Assembly: GCF_030652515.1 (NCBI RefSeq)
Contig: NZ_JAUSAR010000011.1
Coordinates: 1 to 51,507 of the forward strand
Direction of reading: 5' to 3'
From: Aquabacterium sp.
Lineage (GTDB): Bacteria; Pseudomonadota; Gammaproteobacteria; Burkholderiales; Burkholderiaceae_C
DNA: 51,507 nt
The notes beneath the pieces were generated by a model that had not been told where the DNA came from, searched no databases, and saw only the letters and a program-made list of their open reading frames with translations. A program made the position numbers and the translations under genes. Position 1 is the first letter of the stretch. Each line of letters begins with the position of its first letter. This document shows, piece after piece, positions 36,997 through 45,828 of this stretch.

Positions 36997-38022
36997 ATGT
37001 CACGCCTCAACCTTCACCAAATGATGGGCTGGATCACCACCGTCGCGGTGCGCCACCCCGATGACCTGATCGCGCACGTGGCCGAACGTGTGCATTCGAG
37101 CAAGCCGGCGGCCCGCAAAGCCGTGGCGCGCCTGGTGGAGGCCGGCTGGCTGGTCAAGCAAGGCTCGGTCTCAAGGCCTGTGTACCGCCCTGGATTGTTT
37201 CGGCAGGTGGTGGCCAGCTACCCATTGCAAGGCCTGGTGGAAGACGTGCCTTGGGAGCGCGACTTCATGCCCAACTTTGTGTTGCCACCCTCGGTGCAGC
37301 GCATGGCCCAGCACGTCTTCAACGAGATCCTGAACAACGCGATTGACCACAGCGGGGGCACCACCGTCACCGTGTCCTTGCGCCAGACGCCCAACCATGT
37401 GCAGTTGCTGGTGTCCGACGATGGCCGTGGTTTGTTCGACCGCATCCGCGAATCGTTCGCCATTGATGATGCCCAGCACGCGATGCTGGAGCTGAGCAAG
37501 GGCAAGCTCACCAGCCTGCCTGATCGGCACACCGGCCGTGGCTTGTTTTTCTCGGCCCAACTGGCCGATGTGTTCGAGGTGCATGCCAATGGCTCGAACT
37601 TCCAGCGGCGTGGCTGGGATGGCGGGGGCTGGCATTGTGGCAAGCCCTTGGCCCGCCAGGGCACGTCGGTGTACGCCTCGATCGCGCTCGACACCGAACG
37701 CACCTTGGAGTCGGTGCTGAACGTGTGGAGCACCGATCGCCAGGGCATCGCGTTTGACCGCACCCGCGTGCCGCTGCGCCTGCTGCTGTCGACCAACACT
37801 GCCTTGGATTCGCGCTCGCAAGCCCGCCGTGCGGCGTCCAGGTTGCAGCAGTTCAGCCATGCCCGGATCGACTTCAGCGGTGTGTCCGACATCGGCCACA
37901 GCTTTGCCGATGAGCTGTTCCGCGTGTTCGCTGGCCAGCATCCCGAACTGGAACTGGTGGCCGAGAACATGTCGCCCAAAGTGGCCAATCTGGTCCACGC
38001 CACGATTTCCGGTCAGGCATGA
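36997..38022 (+). CDS. Winged-helix / HATPase / STAS-like (DUF4325) regulator
   Basis: A 341-residue protein. The N-terminus (about 1-70) is a winged helix (VAERVHSSKPAARKAVARLV, EAGWLVKQGSVSRPVYRPG). A GHKL-type ATPase domain follows, with N-box FNEILNNAIDHSGG, G1 DDGRGLF and G2 HTGRGLFFSAQL. The C-terminal ~65 residues (ARIDFSGVSDIGHSFADELF, ELELVAENMSPKVANLV) match the STAS-like DUF4325. There is no phospho-acceptor His domain, so it is more like an anti-sigma or DNA-linked ATPase switch than a sensor kinase. AAAAGG nine bases before the ATG supports this start. A strong terminator follows. Confidence 0.85.
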   Translation: MSRLNLHQMMGWITTVAVRHPDDLIAHVAERVHSSKPAARKAVARLVEAGWLVKQGSVSRPVYRPGLFRQVVASYPLQGLVEDVPWERDFMPNFVLPPSVQRMAQHVFNEILNNAIDHSGGTTVTVSLRQTPNHVQLLVSDDGRGLFDRIRESFAIDDAQHAMLELSKGKLTSLPDRHTGRGLFFSAQLADVFEVHANGSNFQRRGWDGGGWHCGKPLARQGTSVYASIALDTERTLESVLNVWSTDRQGIAFDRTRVPLRLLLSTNTALDSRSQARRAASRLQQFSHARIDFSGVSDIGHSFADELFRVFAGQHPELELVAENMSPKVANLVHATISGQA

Positions 38023-38046
38023 AAAAAGCGGCCTAAGCCGCTTTTT
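38023..38046. terminator. Bidirectional intrinsic terminator
   Basis: AAAAAGCGGC, loop CTAA and GCCGCTTTTT form a perfect 10-bp stem with A/T tracts on both sides. It lies between the convergent HATPase and cold-shock genes and can end transcription from either. Confidence 0.9.
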
Positions 38047-38069
38047 GGTGCGATCAACGCGCGCTGGAA

Positions 38070-38285
38070 TTACAGCGGGCGAATGTTCGAAGCTTGGGGG
38101 CCCTTTTGGCCTTGCTTGACTTCGAATTCCACGCGTTGGTTTTCTTGCAGGCTGCGGAAGCCGCCTTCGCTGCGGATTTCGCTGAAGTGGGCGAACAGGT
38201 CCTTGCTGCCATCTTCAGGAGCGATGAAGCCAAAGCCCTTGCCGTCGTCAAACCATTTCACGGTGCCAGTTTGTGTCGTACTCAT
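38070..38285 (-). CDS. Cold-shock protein (CspA family)
   Basis: A 71-residue single-stranded nucleic-acid-binding OB-fold protein. RNP1 is KGFGFI and RNP2 is LFAHFS; the start [20 protein letters not shown] and the end [15 protein letters not shown] tail are canonical. AAGGAA precedes the ATG. The gap upstream (38286-38517, about 230 bases) holds no gene and probably contains the promoter and a structured 5' leader of the type used by cold-shock genes, including a CAAGC-AA-GCTTG palindrome near the RNA 5' side. I could not place -35/-10 boxes with confidence. Confidence 0.95.
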   Translation of the reverse strand: MSTTQTGTVKWFDDGKGFGFIAPEDGSKDLFAHFSEIRSEGGFRSLQENQRVEFEVKQGQKGPQASNIRPL

Positions 38286-38517
38286 GGATGTTGTTCCTTG
38301 TAGAGTGATTGAAAAAATTAAGAATCCGCTCAAGCTTGCTTGTGGGCAAGACCTGTGCGGCAGAAACACTCAAGAAACGTCAAACCGGGAGTTGAAACCT
38401 GGACCGTGTCAGCAGCGTTGAACAAGTTCAGCGTGCCTGGCGGTAGAAAACGAAGACCTTGAGGAAACGGTCTTGTGCATGTCTGTGGGCCTAATGTACC
38501 TGCATTGCACCAAAATG

Positions 38518-39132
38518 TCACGCCACGAATTTCAGCACGGTGAAATAGTGGCTGGCGGTGCCGCCCAGCACGAACAAATGCCAGATGCCATGGGCGTGCC
38601 GCATGCGCTTGTCGATCACGTAGAAAATGATGCCCACGGTGTAGAGCAGCCCGCCCGCCACCAGCCAACGCCAGCCACCATCTTGCAGACCATTCATCAA
38701 GGGCACGGCCGCTGCCACGCCGCACCAACCCATCAGCACGTACAGCGGCACCGAGGGCACGGTGTCACGGCCCCACCACAGCTCCTTGCAGATGCCGATG
38801 GCGGCCAGCGTCCACACAAAGGCGAACAGCGACCAGCCCAGCGTGCCGTGCAAGGTGACCAGGGTGAAGGGGGTGTAAGTTCCCGCGATGAGCAAATAGA
38901 TGGCGCAATGATCGACCTTGGCCCAGCGCTCCTTGCTGGCGCCGCGGATGCTGTGGTACATCGTGGAGGCCGCGTACAGCAGCACCATCGTCAGGCCAAA
39001 GATGCTGAAGCTGACGATCTTCAAGGCATCGCCGGCCTGCAAAGCCTGCGCGATCAACACGGCCGAGCCCGCCACGGCCAACGCCAGCCCCAGCAAGTGC
39101 GTGACACTGTTGAATCGTTCTCCGTGGTACAT
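38518..39132 (-). CDS. trhA: Hemolysin III / PAQR family membrane protein (TrhA-like)
   Basis: A 204-residue protein with seven membrane helices. The PAQR/hemolysin III signatures are MYHGERFNSVTHLLGLALAV, the metal-binding STMYHSI, KVDHCAIYLLIAGTYTPF and the C-terminal HAHGIWHLFVLGGTASHYF. Bacterial members affect membrane-lipid homeostasis; a hydrolase role is suspected from the conserved Ser/His/Asp set. I chose the ATG with AGGG upstream. A GTG 13 codons earlier would overlap the divergent dinB start. Confidence 0.9.
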   Translation of the reverse strand: MYHGERFNSVTHLLGLALAVAGSAVLIAQALQAGDALKIVSFSIFGLTMVLLYAASTMYHSIRGASKERWAKVDHCAIYLLIAGTYTPFTLVTLHGTLGWSLFAFVWTLAAIGICKELWWGRDTVPSVPLYVLMGWCGVAAAVPLMNGLQDGGWRWLVAGGLLYTVGIIFYVIDKRMRHAHGIWHLFVLGGTASHYFTVLKFVA

Positions 39133-39161
39133 GACAACAAGCCCTGTTTGATCCGACGTTG

Positions 39162-40406
39162 ATGATGACACGCTCTTGGGTCGCCCACCTGGACATGGAC
39201 GCGTTTTACGCCTCCGTGGAGTTGCTGCGCTACCCCGAGTTGCGGGGGCAGCCCGTGGTGATTGGTGGCGGCCAGCGTCATCAACCCGTCATGCAAGATG
39301 ACGGCACGCGCCACTTTTCAGTGCTGCGCGACTATGCCGGCCGTGGCGTGGTCACCACCGCCACCTACGAGGCGCGCGCTTTGGGTGTGCATTCCGCGAT
39401 GGGCATGATGAAGGCGGCAGTGTTGGCGCCGCAGGCCGTGTTGCTGCCGGTGGATTTCGAGCAGTACCGGGCCTATTCACGCCGTTTCAAAGCTGCCGTG
39501 GCCGAGATCGCGCCCATCATCGAAGACCGGGGTGTCGATGAGATCTACATCGACCTGAATGCCTTGCCCGGCGTGCACGATGCGGTGGGGGATGACCCCC
39601 ATGGCGGTGTGCGCGCCTTGGCCCAGCGCATCAAGGACCGGGTGCGCGAGGCCACTGGCCTGAGTTGTTCGGTGGGGGTGACGCCCAACAAGCTCTTGTC
39701 CAAGCTGTGCTCGGATCTGGAAAAGCCCGATGGGCTCACGGTGCTGACCGAGGAAGATATCCCTGTGCGCATCTGGCCCTTGCCCGCCAAGCGCATCAAT
39801 GGCATCGGCCCCAAATCCACGGCCCGGCTGGAAGCCTTGGGCATCCATACCATTGGCGATCTGGCCGCGGCGCAACCCGCCTGGCTGATCGAGCAGTTCG
39901 GGGCCAACTACGGCGCCTGGCTGCACGAGGCCGCGCATGGCCGCGATGAGCGCGCCGTGGTCACCTGGCGCGAGCCCAAATCCATCAGCCGCGAAACCAC
40001 CTTCGAACGCGACCTGCACGCGCGCGACGACCGCGATGCGCTGGGCGAGATCTTCACGCGCCTGTGCGAGAAGCTGGCGGGCGACCTGGTCCGCAAGGGC
40101 TATGTGGCCAAGACGATTGGCGTCAAGCTGCGCTACACCGACTTCAAGATCGCCACGCGCGAGATCACCTTGGCGGCCCACACCGCCGACGCCCGCGACA
40201 TCCGCCTGTGGGCCGGACGCTGCCTGAAGAAAGTGCCTCTGGACCAGCGCCTGCGCTTGCTGGGCGTGCGGGCGGGCGCCCTGTGCAAGCTGGAGGATGT
40301 CCCGGCGGTGGAGGTGGCCCCGGTGCTCAAGGAGCCTCTGCTGGCCTACACCTTGCCGTTGTTCGACTGGGAGGATGCGCCAACCCAGCGCACAATGGAG
40401 GGTTAG
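39162..40406 (+). CDS. dinB: DNA polymerase IV (Y-family)
   Basis: A 414-residue translesion polymerase. Catalytic motifs are HLDMDAFYASVELL (first metal Asp), the YEAR nucleotide-contact segment, and GVDEIYIDL, with the Asp-Glu pair in place of the usual SxDE. The helix-hairpin-helix part KRINGIGPKSTARLEALGIH and the little-finger region (SISRETTFERDL) are complete. Three start codons in a row (TTG, ATG, ATG from 39159) leave the exact start open. It is divergent from trhA with almost no gap, so the promoters must lie inside one another's 5' ends. No SOS box was recognised. Confidence 0.93.
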   Translation: MMTRSWVAHLDMDAFYASVELLRYPELRGQPVVIGGGQRHQPVMQDDGTRHFSVLRDYAGRGVVTTATYEARALGVHSAMGMMKAAVLAPQAVLLPVDFEQYRAYSRRFKAAVAEIAPIIEDRGVDEIYIDLNALPGVHDAVGDDPHGGVRALAQRIKDRVREATGLSCSVGVTPNKLLSKLCSDLEKPDGLTVLTEEDIPVRIWPLPAKRINGIGPKSTARLEALGIHTIGDLAAAQPAWLIEQFGANYGAWLHEAAHGRDERAVVTWREPKSISRETTFERDLHARDDRDALGEIFTRLCEKLAGDLVRKGYVAKTIGVKLRYTDFKIATREITLAAHTADARDIRLWAGRCLKKVPLDQRLRLLGVRAGALCKLEDVPAVEVAPVLKEPLLAYTLPLFDWEDAPTQRTMEG

Positions 40407-40434
40407 CCCATCGTGGCCCCTTGCCTTGCCCACC

Positions 40435-42297
40435 ATGATCTGGAACCGACTAGACCGCATTGCCCACGTTCTGCGCCCACACCGCCAGGCGGCCGTCCTT
40501 CTGGTCGATGCCTGGCTGATCGTGCTGGCCTGGCACGCCACCTACCTGTTCCGCATGGGGGTCGAGCGCTGGTTGCATGAACGGCCCAGCTACGACACGG
40601 TGGTGTTGTTGGGGGTGATCGCGGTGTATGGCGCGGTGTCCTGGGCCCTGGGCGTGCCGCGCGCGGCCTGGCGTTACACCAGTTTCAACGAGATCACGCG
40701 CCTGGGCTGGGTCTGCCTGGGTGGCGGCCTGGCCAGCGCGGTGGTGGTCTTGATGGCGCAGTTGGTGGAGATTCCGCGCGCCGTGCTGGCCCTGCACCCA
40801 CTCATGGTCCTGCTCACCTGGTCCCTGGCGCGCATGCTGGTGCGCATGCTCAGCGAGCAGTCGCGGGCGAGGCGCCAGGGCGGTGATGCGACCGGGCGCC
40901 GGGCCATTGTGCTGGGAGCGGGGGCGGCGGCCAAGTTGCTGATCGCGGGCATCCAGCACCGAGGCTGGACCGTGATGGGCTTGCTGGATGACGATCCGCG
41001 CAAGCATGGTGCCCGCATGGCCGGCGTCACCGTGTGGGGTGGGCTGGACAAGCTCCAGGACGAAGGCACGCTCGACGACGTGACCCACCTGGTCCTGGCC
41101 ATGCCCTCGGCCAGCGGCGCCCAGCGCAAGCGCGCTTTGGACATGGCGGCCGCGACCGGCCTGCCGGTATTGACCGTGCCCAGCGCCGATGAGTTGCGCG
41201 AAGGCGGCTCGCGCATCGAGCGTGTGCGCGACATCGAACCCGACGACCTGCTGGGCCGCGAGCCCGTCAAGCTGGACGAGTCCGCGCTGTCGGCCCTGCT
41301 CAGTGGCCAGACCGTGATGGTGACGGGCGCGGGCGGTTCCATCGGCTCCGAGCTGTGCCGCCAGATCGCGCGTTTCGGACCCAGTCGTCTGGTGCTGTTC
41401 GAACTCAGCGAATTCGCGCTCTACAACATCGAGCAGGATTTGAGCGAGCGCTTCCCGCGCGTGCCCCTGGTGCGCCTGGTGGGCGATGTGAAGGACTTGC
41501 CCGAGCTGCGTCGCGTGATGAACGCGCATCGACCCGACCTGGTTTTCCACGCGGCGGCCTACAAGCATGTGCCCTTGATGGAAGACGACAACGCCTGGAT
41601 CGCCCTGCGCAACAACACCCTGGGCACTTACCAAGTGGCGCAGGCTGCCGGTGAATGCGGCGTCAAACGCTTCGTGCTCATCTCGACCGACAAGGCCGTC
41701 AACCCGACCAATGTGATGGGCGCCACCAAGCGCGCGGCCGAGATGGTCGTCTCGCATTGGGCGGTGCAGATGCCGGGCACGCGCTACATGGCCGTGCGCT
41801 TTGGCAATGTGCTGGGCTCCAGCGGCAGCGTGATCCCCAAGTTCAAGGAGCAGATCGCCAAGGGCGGACCGGTCACGGTCACTCACCCCGACATCACGCG
41901 CTACTTCATGACCATCCCCGAAGCGGCGCAACTGGTACTGCAGGCGGCCGTGCTGGCCGAGTCGGGCCAGGTCTTCGTGATGGACATGGGCGCGGCCGTG
42001 CGCATCGCCGACCTGGCGCGCGAGATGATCCTGCTGTCTGGCCACACCGAGGCCGAGATCCCCATCGTGTTCAGCGGCCTGCGCCCCGGCGAGAAGCTGT
42101 TCGAAGAGTTGCTGGCCGATGCCGACACTTCGCTGCCCACGCCGCACCCGCGCCTGCGTCTGGCGCAATTGCGCGGCGAGTTGCCCGCCGACTGGATCGA
42201 GCGCCTGCTGGCCTTGGCCCAGGACGAATCGGCCAGCGTGCCCAGCACCTTGCGCCAGCGTTTGCATGGCCTGGTGCCGGAGTACCAGCCCCGTTAG
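40435..42297 (+). CDS. CapD/WbpM-type nucleotide-sugar 4,6-dehydratase
   Basis: A 620-residue polysaccharide-biosynthesis enzyme. Four membrane helices in the first ~130 residues are followed by a degenerate Rossmann domain (VLGAGAAAKLLIAGIQ). The catalytic SDR domain follows: NAD-binding VTGAGGSIGSELCRQI, HAAAYKHVPLMED, catalytic STDKAVNPTNVMGATKR, RFGNVLGSSGSVIPKF and the terminal PGEKLFEELL. It should convert UDP-GlcNAc to a 4-keto-6-deoxy sugar for surface glycans. An upstream in-frame extension is antisense-like and is not favoured. It lies alone, 28 bases after dinB, with repeat copy B after it. Confidence 0.93.
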   Translation: MIWNRLDRIAHVLRPHRQAAVLLVDAWLIVLAWHATYLFRMGVERWLHERPSYDTVVLLGVIAVYGAVSWALGVPRAAWRYTSFNEITRLGWVCLGGGLASAVVVLMAQLVEIPRAVLALHPLMVLLTWSLARMLVRMLSEQSRARRQGGDATGRRAIVLGAGAAAKLLIAGIQHRGWTVMGLLDDDPRKHGARMAGVTVWGGLDKLQDEGTLDDVTHLVLAMPSASGAQRKRALDMAAATGLPVLTVPSADELREGGSRIERVRDIEPDDLLGREPVKLDESALSALLSGQTVMVTGAGGSIGSELCRQIARFGPSRLVLFELSEFALYNIEQDLSERFPRVPLVRLVGDVKDLPELRRVMNAHRPDLVFHAAAYKHVPLMEDDNAWIALRNNTLGTYQVAQAAGECGVKRFVLISTDKAVNPTNVMGATKRAAEMVVSHWAVQMPGTRYMAVRFGNVLGSSGSVIPKFKEQIAKGGPVTVTHPDITRYFMTIPEAAQLVLQAAVLAESGQVFVMDMGAAVRIADLAREMILLSGHTEAEIPIVFSGLRPGEKLFEELLADADTSLPTPHPRLRLAQLRGELPADWIERLLALAQDESASVPSTLRQRLHGLVPEYQPR

Positions 42298-42324
42298 GCT
42301 TGTTTGATGCGTTTTGAGTGGAGC

Positions 42325-42755
42325 GCGAGGCTGGGAATCGCCGGTGGCTGGCAGGGCTCCGATGGTGGCGGTCCACCGCTTCGCGATGGACTTCCCTCGG
42401 TGCTCGCCTGGGGCGGGGATCGTCCGAAACTCGCACTTCGTGCTCAAACAACGGACGATCCTTTTTCCGCCCCAGGCTGCGCGCCTCGGCGCCCCCCACG
42501 TCGCCCTGCCAGCCACCGGCGACTCCCTGATCGCCTCGCTAGTGGTTTGGCACGAGGTGGTGTGCCAACAGCATTCTGAAAAGCACGATCAAGGTGGCGT
42601 GTCACCAATGGGCCGTGCGACACCCCCAGCGGGGCGAAAAGGAGCTGGGGCGGTATTCGGCGGGGCGCCTGGGTGGGTGGTCCCGCCAACAGCGGGACCA
42701 CCCACCTGAAGCCCCGACGGATGCCGACCCAGCCCCCGCCCCGCGCTGCCGATAT
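42325..42755. repeat. Compound-palindrome intergenic repeat, copy B
   Basis: This fills the gap between two convergent genes. The first block is a large stem: arms 42333-42357/42503-42527 (24 of 25 pairs), then 42406-42426 against 42452-42461 and 42467-42477, perfect over 21 pairs apart from a TTTTT bulge. It encloses AAACTC, a GCAC-TTC-GTGC hairpin and TCAAACA. The second block has a perfect 15-bp stem (42672-42686/42692-42706) flanked by 42642-42666/42711-42735. The order and sequence are colinear with copy A (for example AGCGGGGCGAAAA and the GCGCCTCG...CCTGATCGCC segment). No gene is visible in it. Confidence 0.82.
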
Positions 42756-42787
42756 CAAGCGCCCAAGCCTTGCCCGCCCCCACCACC

Positions 42788-45568
42788 CTAACTGTGCGTG
42801 GCCAGCAGGTCGTCCACGTGCACCAGCAAGGCGGGCAGTTGCACCGGCTTGGTCAGGTAGCAATAGGCGCCCGCTGACAGGGCGGCGTCCACCTGCTCGG
42901 GCATGGCATCGGCCGAGATCATGATCACTGGCGTGGCCGCGGTCTGAGGGTTGGCCTTCATCAGCGTGAGGAACTCCAGCCCGGAAGCATCGGGCAGGTG
43001 CACGTCCAGCAAGACCAGGTCGGGCGCGGGCCCGGTGAGCCGGTCGTGCAGAACGGCCAGGCCTTCTTCAATGGTGGGCGCCACCGTCAAGCGAATCCAG
43101 GCGCGCGAGGCCAGCGCACCGCGCACGACTTCGCTGTTCACGTGGTTGTCTTCCACGTACAGCACATGGCGCACGGGCTGGTTGACCTTGGTGATGACGC
43201 TGGTGGGTGCTGGCGTCGGTGGCGCGATGGGCTTGGGCATGAGCAGCTTGGCGGCCGGCAAGGTCAAGGTGAAGGTGGAGCCCTTGTCAGCCTCGCTGCG
43301 CACGTCCAGTTGGCCATCCATCAGTTGGGCCAGGTGCTGGCTGATCACCAGGCCAATGCCCGCGCCATCGGGGGCCAACCGTTCGCGGCCCAGGCGGTTG
43401 AAGGGCTGGAACAGTTGGGCCAACTGTTCGGCGTTCATGCCCAGGCCGCTGTCTTGCACGGCCACGCTGATGCACTCGTCCTGTCCTGGCAGCGAAGCCA
43501 TCCCCATGGACACCTTGACGGTGCCGCCCGGGCGGTTGTATTTGATGGCGTTGCTCAGCAGGTTGATCAGGATCTGGCGCAGGCGGATCGCATCGGCTTT
43601 CACGCCCCAACCTGCCGGTGCGGGGTCTGGGTCCAGCAAATGCACCTTCTGTTTCTGGGCCAACTCCCGGACCATGTCCATCGCCGCGATGGCGGCTTCG
43701 TTGATGGGCACGACTTCGGTGTTCAGCTTGAGCGTGCCGGTGTCGATGCGGGACAAGTCCAGCACGTCGTCGATCATGTCCAGCAAATGCCAGCCGGCCT
43801 GCTGGATCTGCTGCAGCCGTTGGGATTGCGTGGGCGTCAGGGGCGACTGCTTGTCCAAGTCCATCACCTGCGCGAAACCCAGCACGGCGTTCAGCGGAGT
43901 GCGCAGCTCATGGCTCATGCGTGACAGGAACTCGCTTTTCGACCGATTGGCGGTTTCCGCCGCCGCTTTTTGCCGCCGGGCCACGTCCATGGCGGCTTCC
44001 ACGCGCCGCGTGTGTCCGGTGATCACCAGCAGCAAAGCGCCCAGGGCTGCGGCCAGCACCACGCCGCCAATGGCCAGCAGCCATGACCAGGCCAGGCCCG
44101 CCACCACCGGCACCGGCGCATGGGCCCAGGTCACCAGGCGCCATTGGCGGCCCGCGAACTCGATGGGGGTCACGCTTTGGTAGGCTTGTTTTTGATCGGG
44201 GACGCCCTTTGAACACTGGGTCGCACCACCCAGAAAAGCCGGGGGGCCTTGGCTGGCATCCATCAGGCAGGCGCTCAGGTAGGCGGGCAGCCCGTGTGTC
44301 ATGGCCTTGATCATGTCGTCCATGCGCAGCGCCAGAAACACCGCGCCCCGGGTGCTCTGCACGCGGGCCTGCGGGGTGTAGGGCTGACCTTGGTAAACCA
44401 CCCTGTAGATCACCACACCGGTTTGCTGGTCGGACTCCTGCGCCAACTCGAGCCCCTTGGTGGCAGCTGGCCGGTCTTCGCGCCGCGACTGCTCGAAAGC
44501 GTCCTTGGCGGCAGGGCTGGACAGGGAGTTGTATCCCAGCGCTTTTTCATTGCTGGCCATGGGCTCCACAAACCGGATGGCCGCCACTTCGGGCCCTTTC
44601 GGGACCAATCGCGCGCGCGTGTCGTGGATCTGGTACTGCCTCAGGCCCTCGGCGTGCTGGCGTCCCTCGAAGCTGGGGATCTCGTCCAGGGTCAGCCGTT
44701 CGGTCCAGCCCGTGGCCTGGATGCCGCTCAGCGTGCTCAGCCAGTAGGTGCTGGCCCGTTTGAACTCCTGTCGGCTGACCTCGGCCGACCCGATGTACAG
44801 CCCATGCAGAGCCTCCAGGGCATGCAGGTAGCCATTGATCCGCAGATTCACGTCATTGGCCACAGCCTCTACGTCATGGTCGAACACCGATTGAGCGCGC
44901 TCGGCTTCCCACAACTGCACCTGGTGGATCGTCAGGCCCAGCAACAGCGTGGTCACCAGCAAAGGCACGCCCACGATCAAACGCCGAGCCCGCCACAAAT
45001 CGACCGGCCTACCGACCAGTGTCAGCATCAGTGGCGTGCCAATCAACACCCCCAGGGTGTCCCCGGCCCACCATGACAAGGCGGCTTGGGTGGCCTGCGA
45101 AGCCGGTAAAACGCCCAGGGCGACCATGGCGGGCACCGACACGCTGGCGTTGATCAGGCACGACACGGGCCCGGCCATCAGCAGGAATCGCCCGATGTCG
45201 AAAGGGTGTTCCAGGGGTAAATCCTGGTCGGCACCTGGCGTGGACCAGCGTGCAGCCACCCAGGCTTGCAGCGCGGCGCCCAGCCCGGTGACCAGCGCCA
45301 GCGCCGCAAAGGGCCAGAAATCCACAGGATCCTGGGCATGCCAATGGGCGATGGTGAGCACCGTGGCCGAGCCCAGGCCCACCGGCAGCACCATGGCTTT
45401 CCCCCACCCCAGCACGCAGGCCAGCCCGAACCCGGCAGACAGGTAAAGCGGCTCCACATGGTCTTGGGGCGAGGCCAAGCCCAGCGCCAGCACGCCAGCG
45501 CCCGTGTAGACCAACCAGGTGATGAAACCCCGAGTCCAAGGCGATGTGGGGGCTAAAGCCTGGCGCAT
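42788..45568 (-). CDS. MASE1-CHASE hybrid sensor histidine kinase
   Basis: A 926-residue membrane kinase. The N-terminal MASE1 domain (about eight helices, VEPLYLSAGFGLACVLGWGK) is followed by a periplasmic CHASE domain (YLHALEALHGLYIGSAEVSR). A further helix precedes HisKA with SHELRTPLNAVLGF (phospho-His at about 553), a GHKL ATPase (NLLSNAIKYN, DSGLGM, GAGIGLVIS) and a C-terminal receiver with LVLLDVHLPD (Asp at about 855). AAGGA seven bases before the ATG fixes the start; an in-frame extension of 46 residues is not favoured. No partner response regulator is adjacent. It converges on repeat copy B. Confidence 0.92.
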   Translation of the reverse strand: MRQALAPTSPWTRGFITWLVYTGAGVLALGLASPQDHVEPLYLSAGFGLACVLGWGKAMVLPVGLGSATVLTIAHWHAQDPVDFWPFAALALVTGLGAALQAWVAARWSTPGADQDLPLEHPFDIGRFLLMAGPVSCLINASVSVPAMVALGVLPASQATQAALSWWAGDTLGVLIGTPLMLTLVGRPVDLWRARRLIVGVPLLVTTLLLGLTIHQVQLWEAERAQSVFDHDVEAVANDVNLRINGYLHALEALHGLYIGSAEVSRQEFKRASTYWLSTLSGIQATGWTERLTLDEIPSFEGRQHAEGLRQYQIHDTRARLVPKGPEVAAIRFVEPMASNEKALGYNSLSSPAAKDAFEQSRREDRPAATKGLELAQESDQQTGVVIYRVVYQGQPYTPQARVQSTRGAVFLALRMDDMIKAMTHGLPAYLSACLMDASQGPPAFLGGATQCSKGVPDQKQAYQSVTPIEFAGRQWRLVTWAHAPVPVVAGLAWSWLLAIGGVVLAAALGALLLVITGHTRRVEAAMDVARRQKAAAETANRSKSEFLSRMSHELRTPLNAVLGFAQVMDLDKQSPLTPTQSQRLQQIQQAGWHLLDMIDDVLDLSRIDTGTLKLNTEVVPINEAAIAAMDMVRELAQKQKVHLLDPDPAPAGWGVKADAIRLRQILINLLSNAIKYNRPGGTVKVSMGMASLPGQDECISVAVQDSGLGMNAEQLAQLFQPFNRLGRERLAPDGAGIGLVISQHLAQLMDGQLDVRSEADKGSTFTLTLPAAKLLMPKPIAPPTPAPTSVITKVNQPVRHVLYVEDNHVNSEVVRGALASRAWIRLTVAPTIEEGLAVLHDRLTGPAPDLVLLDVHLPDASGLEFLTLMKANPQTAATPVIMISADAMPEQVDAALSAGAYCYLTKPVQLPALLVHVDDLLATHS

Positions 45569-45724
45569 GGACGTCCTTCCGAGTCTCGGTGAGTGGATTT
45601 TTTTGCGCACCTTAGCACCCATTGGCACCCTCGCGTGAGGGGGAGATCCGGGGTTGATCGTCAGCTTCTTGCGACTAAACGGTGCAAAGCCCCATACAGA
45701 GGCCAAGTTATGGCCTTATTGAAC

Positions 45725-45752
45725 TTTGTCCCGCATTGGTCGGTCCTATACT
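45725..45752 (+). promoter_or_regulatory. Candidate promoter for ctpA
   Basis: TATACT at 45747-45752 is a good -10 box; TTTGTC at 45725-45730 is a weak -35 at 16 bp spacing. The 260-base divergent gap between the kinase and ctpA also contains an AGGCC/GGCCT hairpin near 45702. The kinase promoter must also lie in this gap but is not evident. Confidence 0.4.
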
Positions 45753-45828
45753 GGAAAAACATTTCGCCATCTGAGGGTTTCAGGTGGCATTGCAGGTTCG
45801 TTGCGGGTTCGAAAAGGCACCATTGGCC

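Noticed and set aside
42462..42466. TTTTT after a strong stem in repeat B as a classical intrinsic terminator
   Set aside because: The T run is a bulge inside a longer stem (CCGCCCCAGGC pairs beyond it), so the geometry is not a simple terminator, though it may still stop polymerase.
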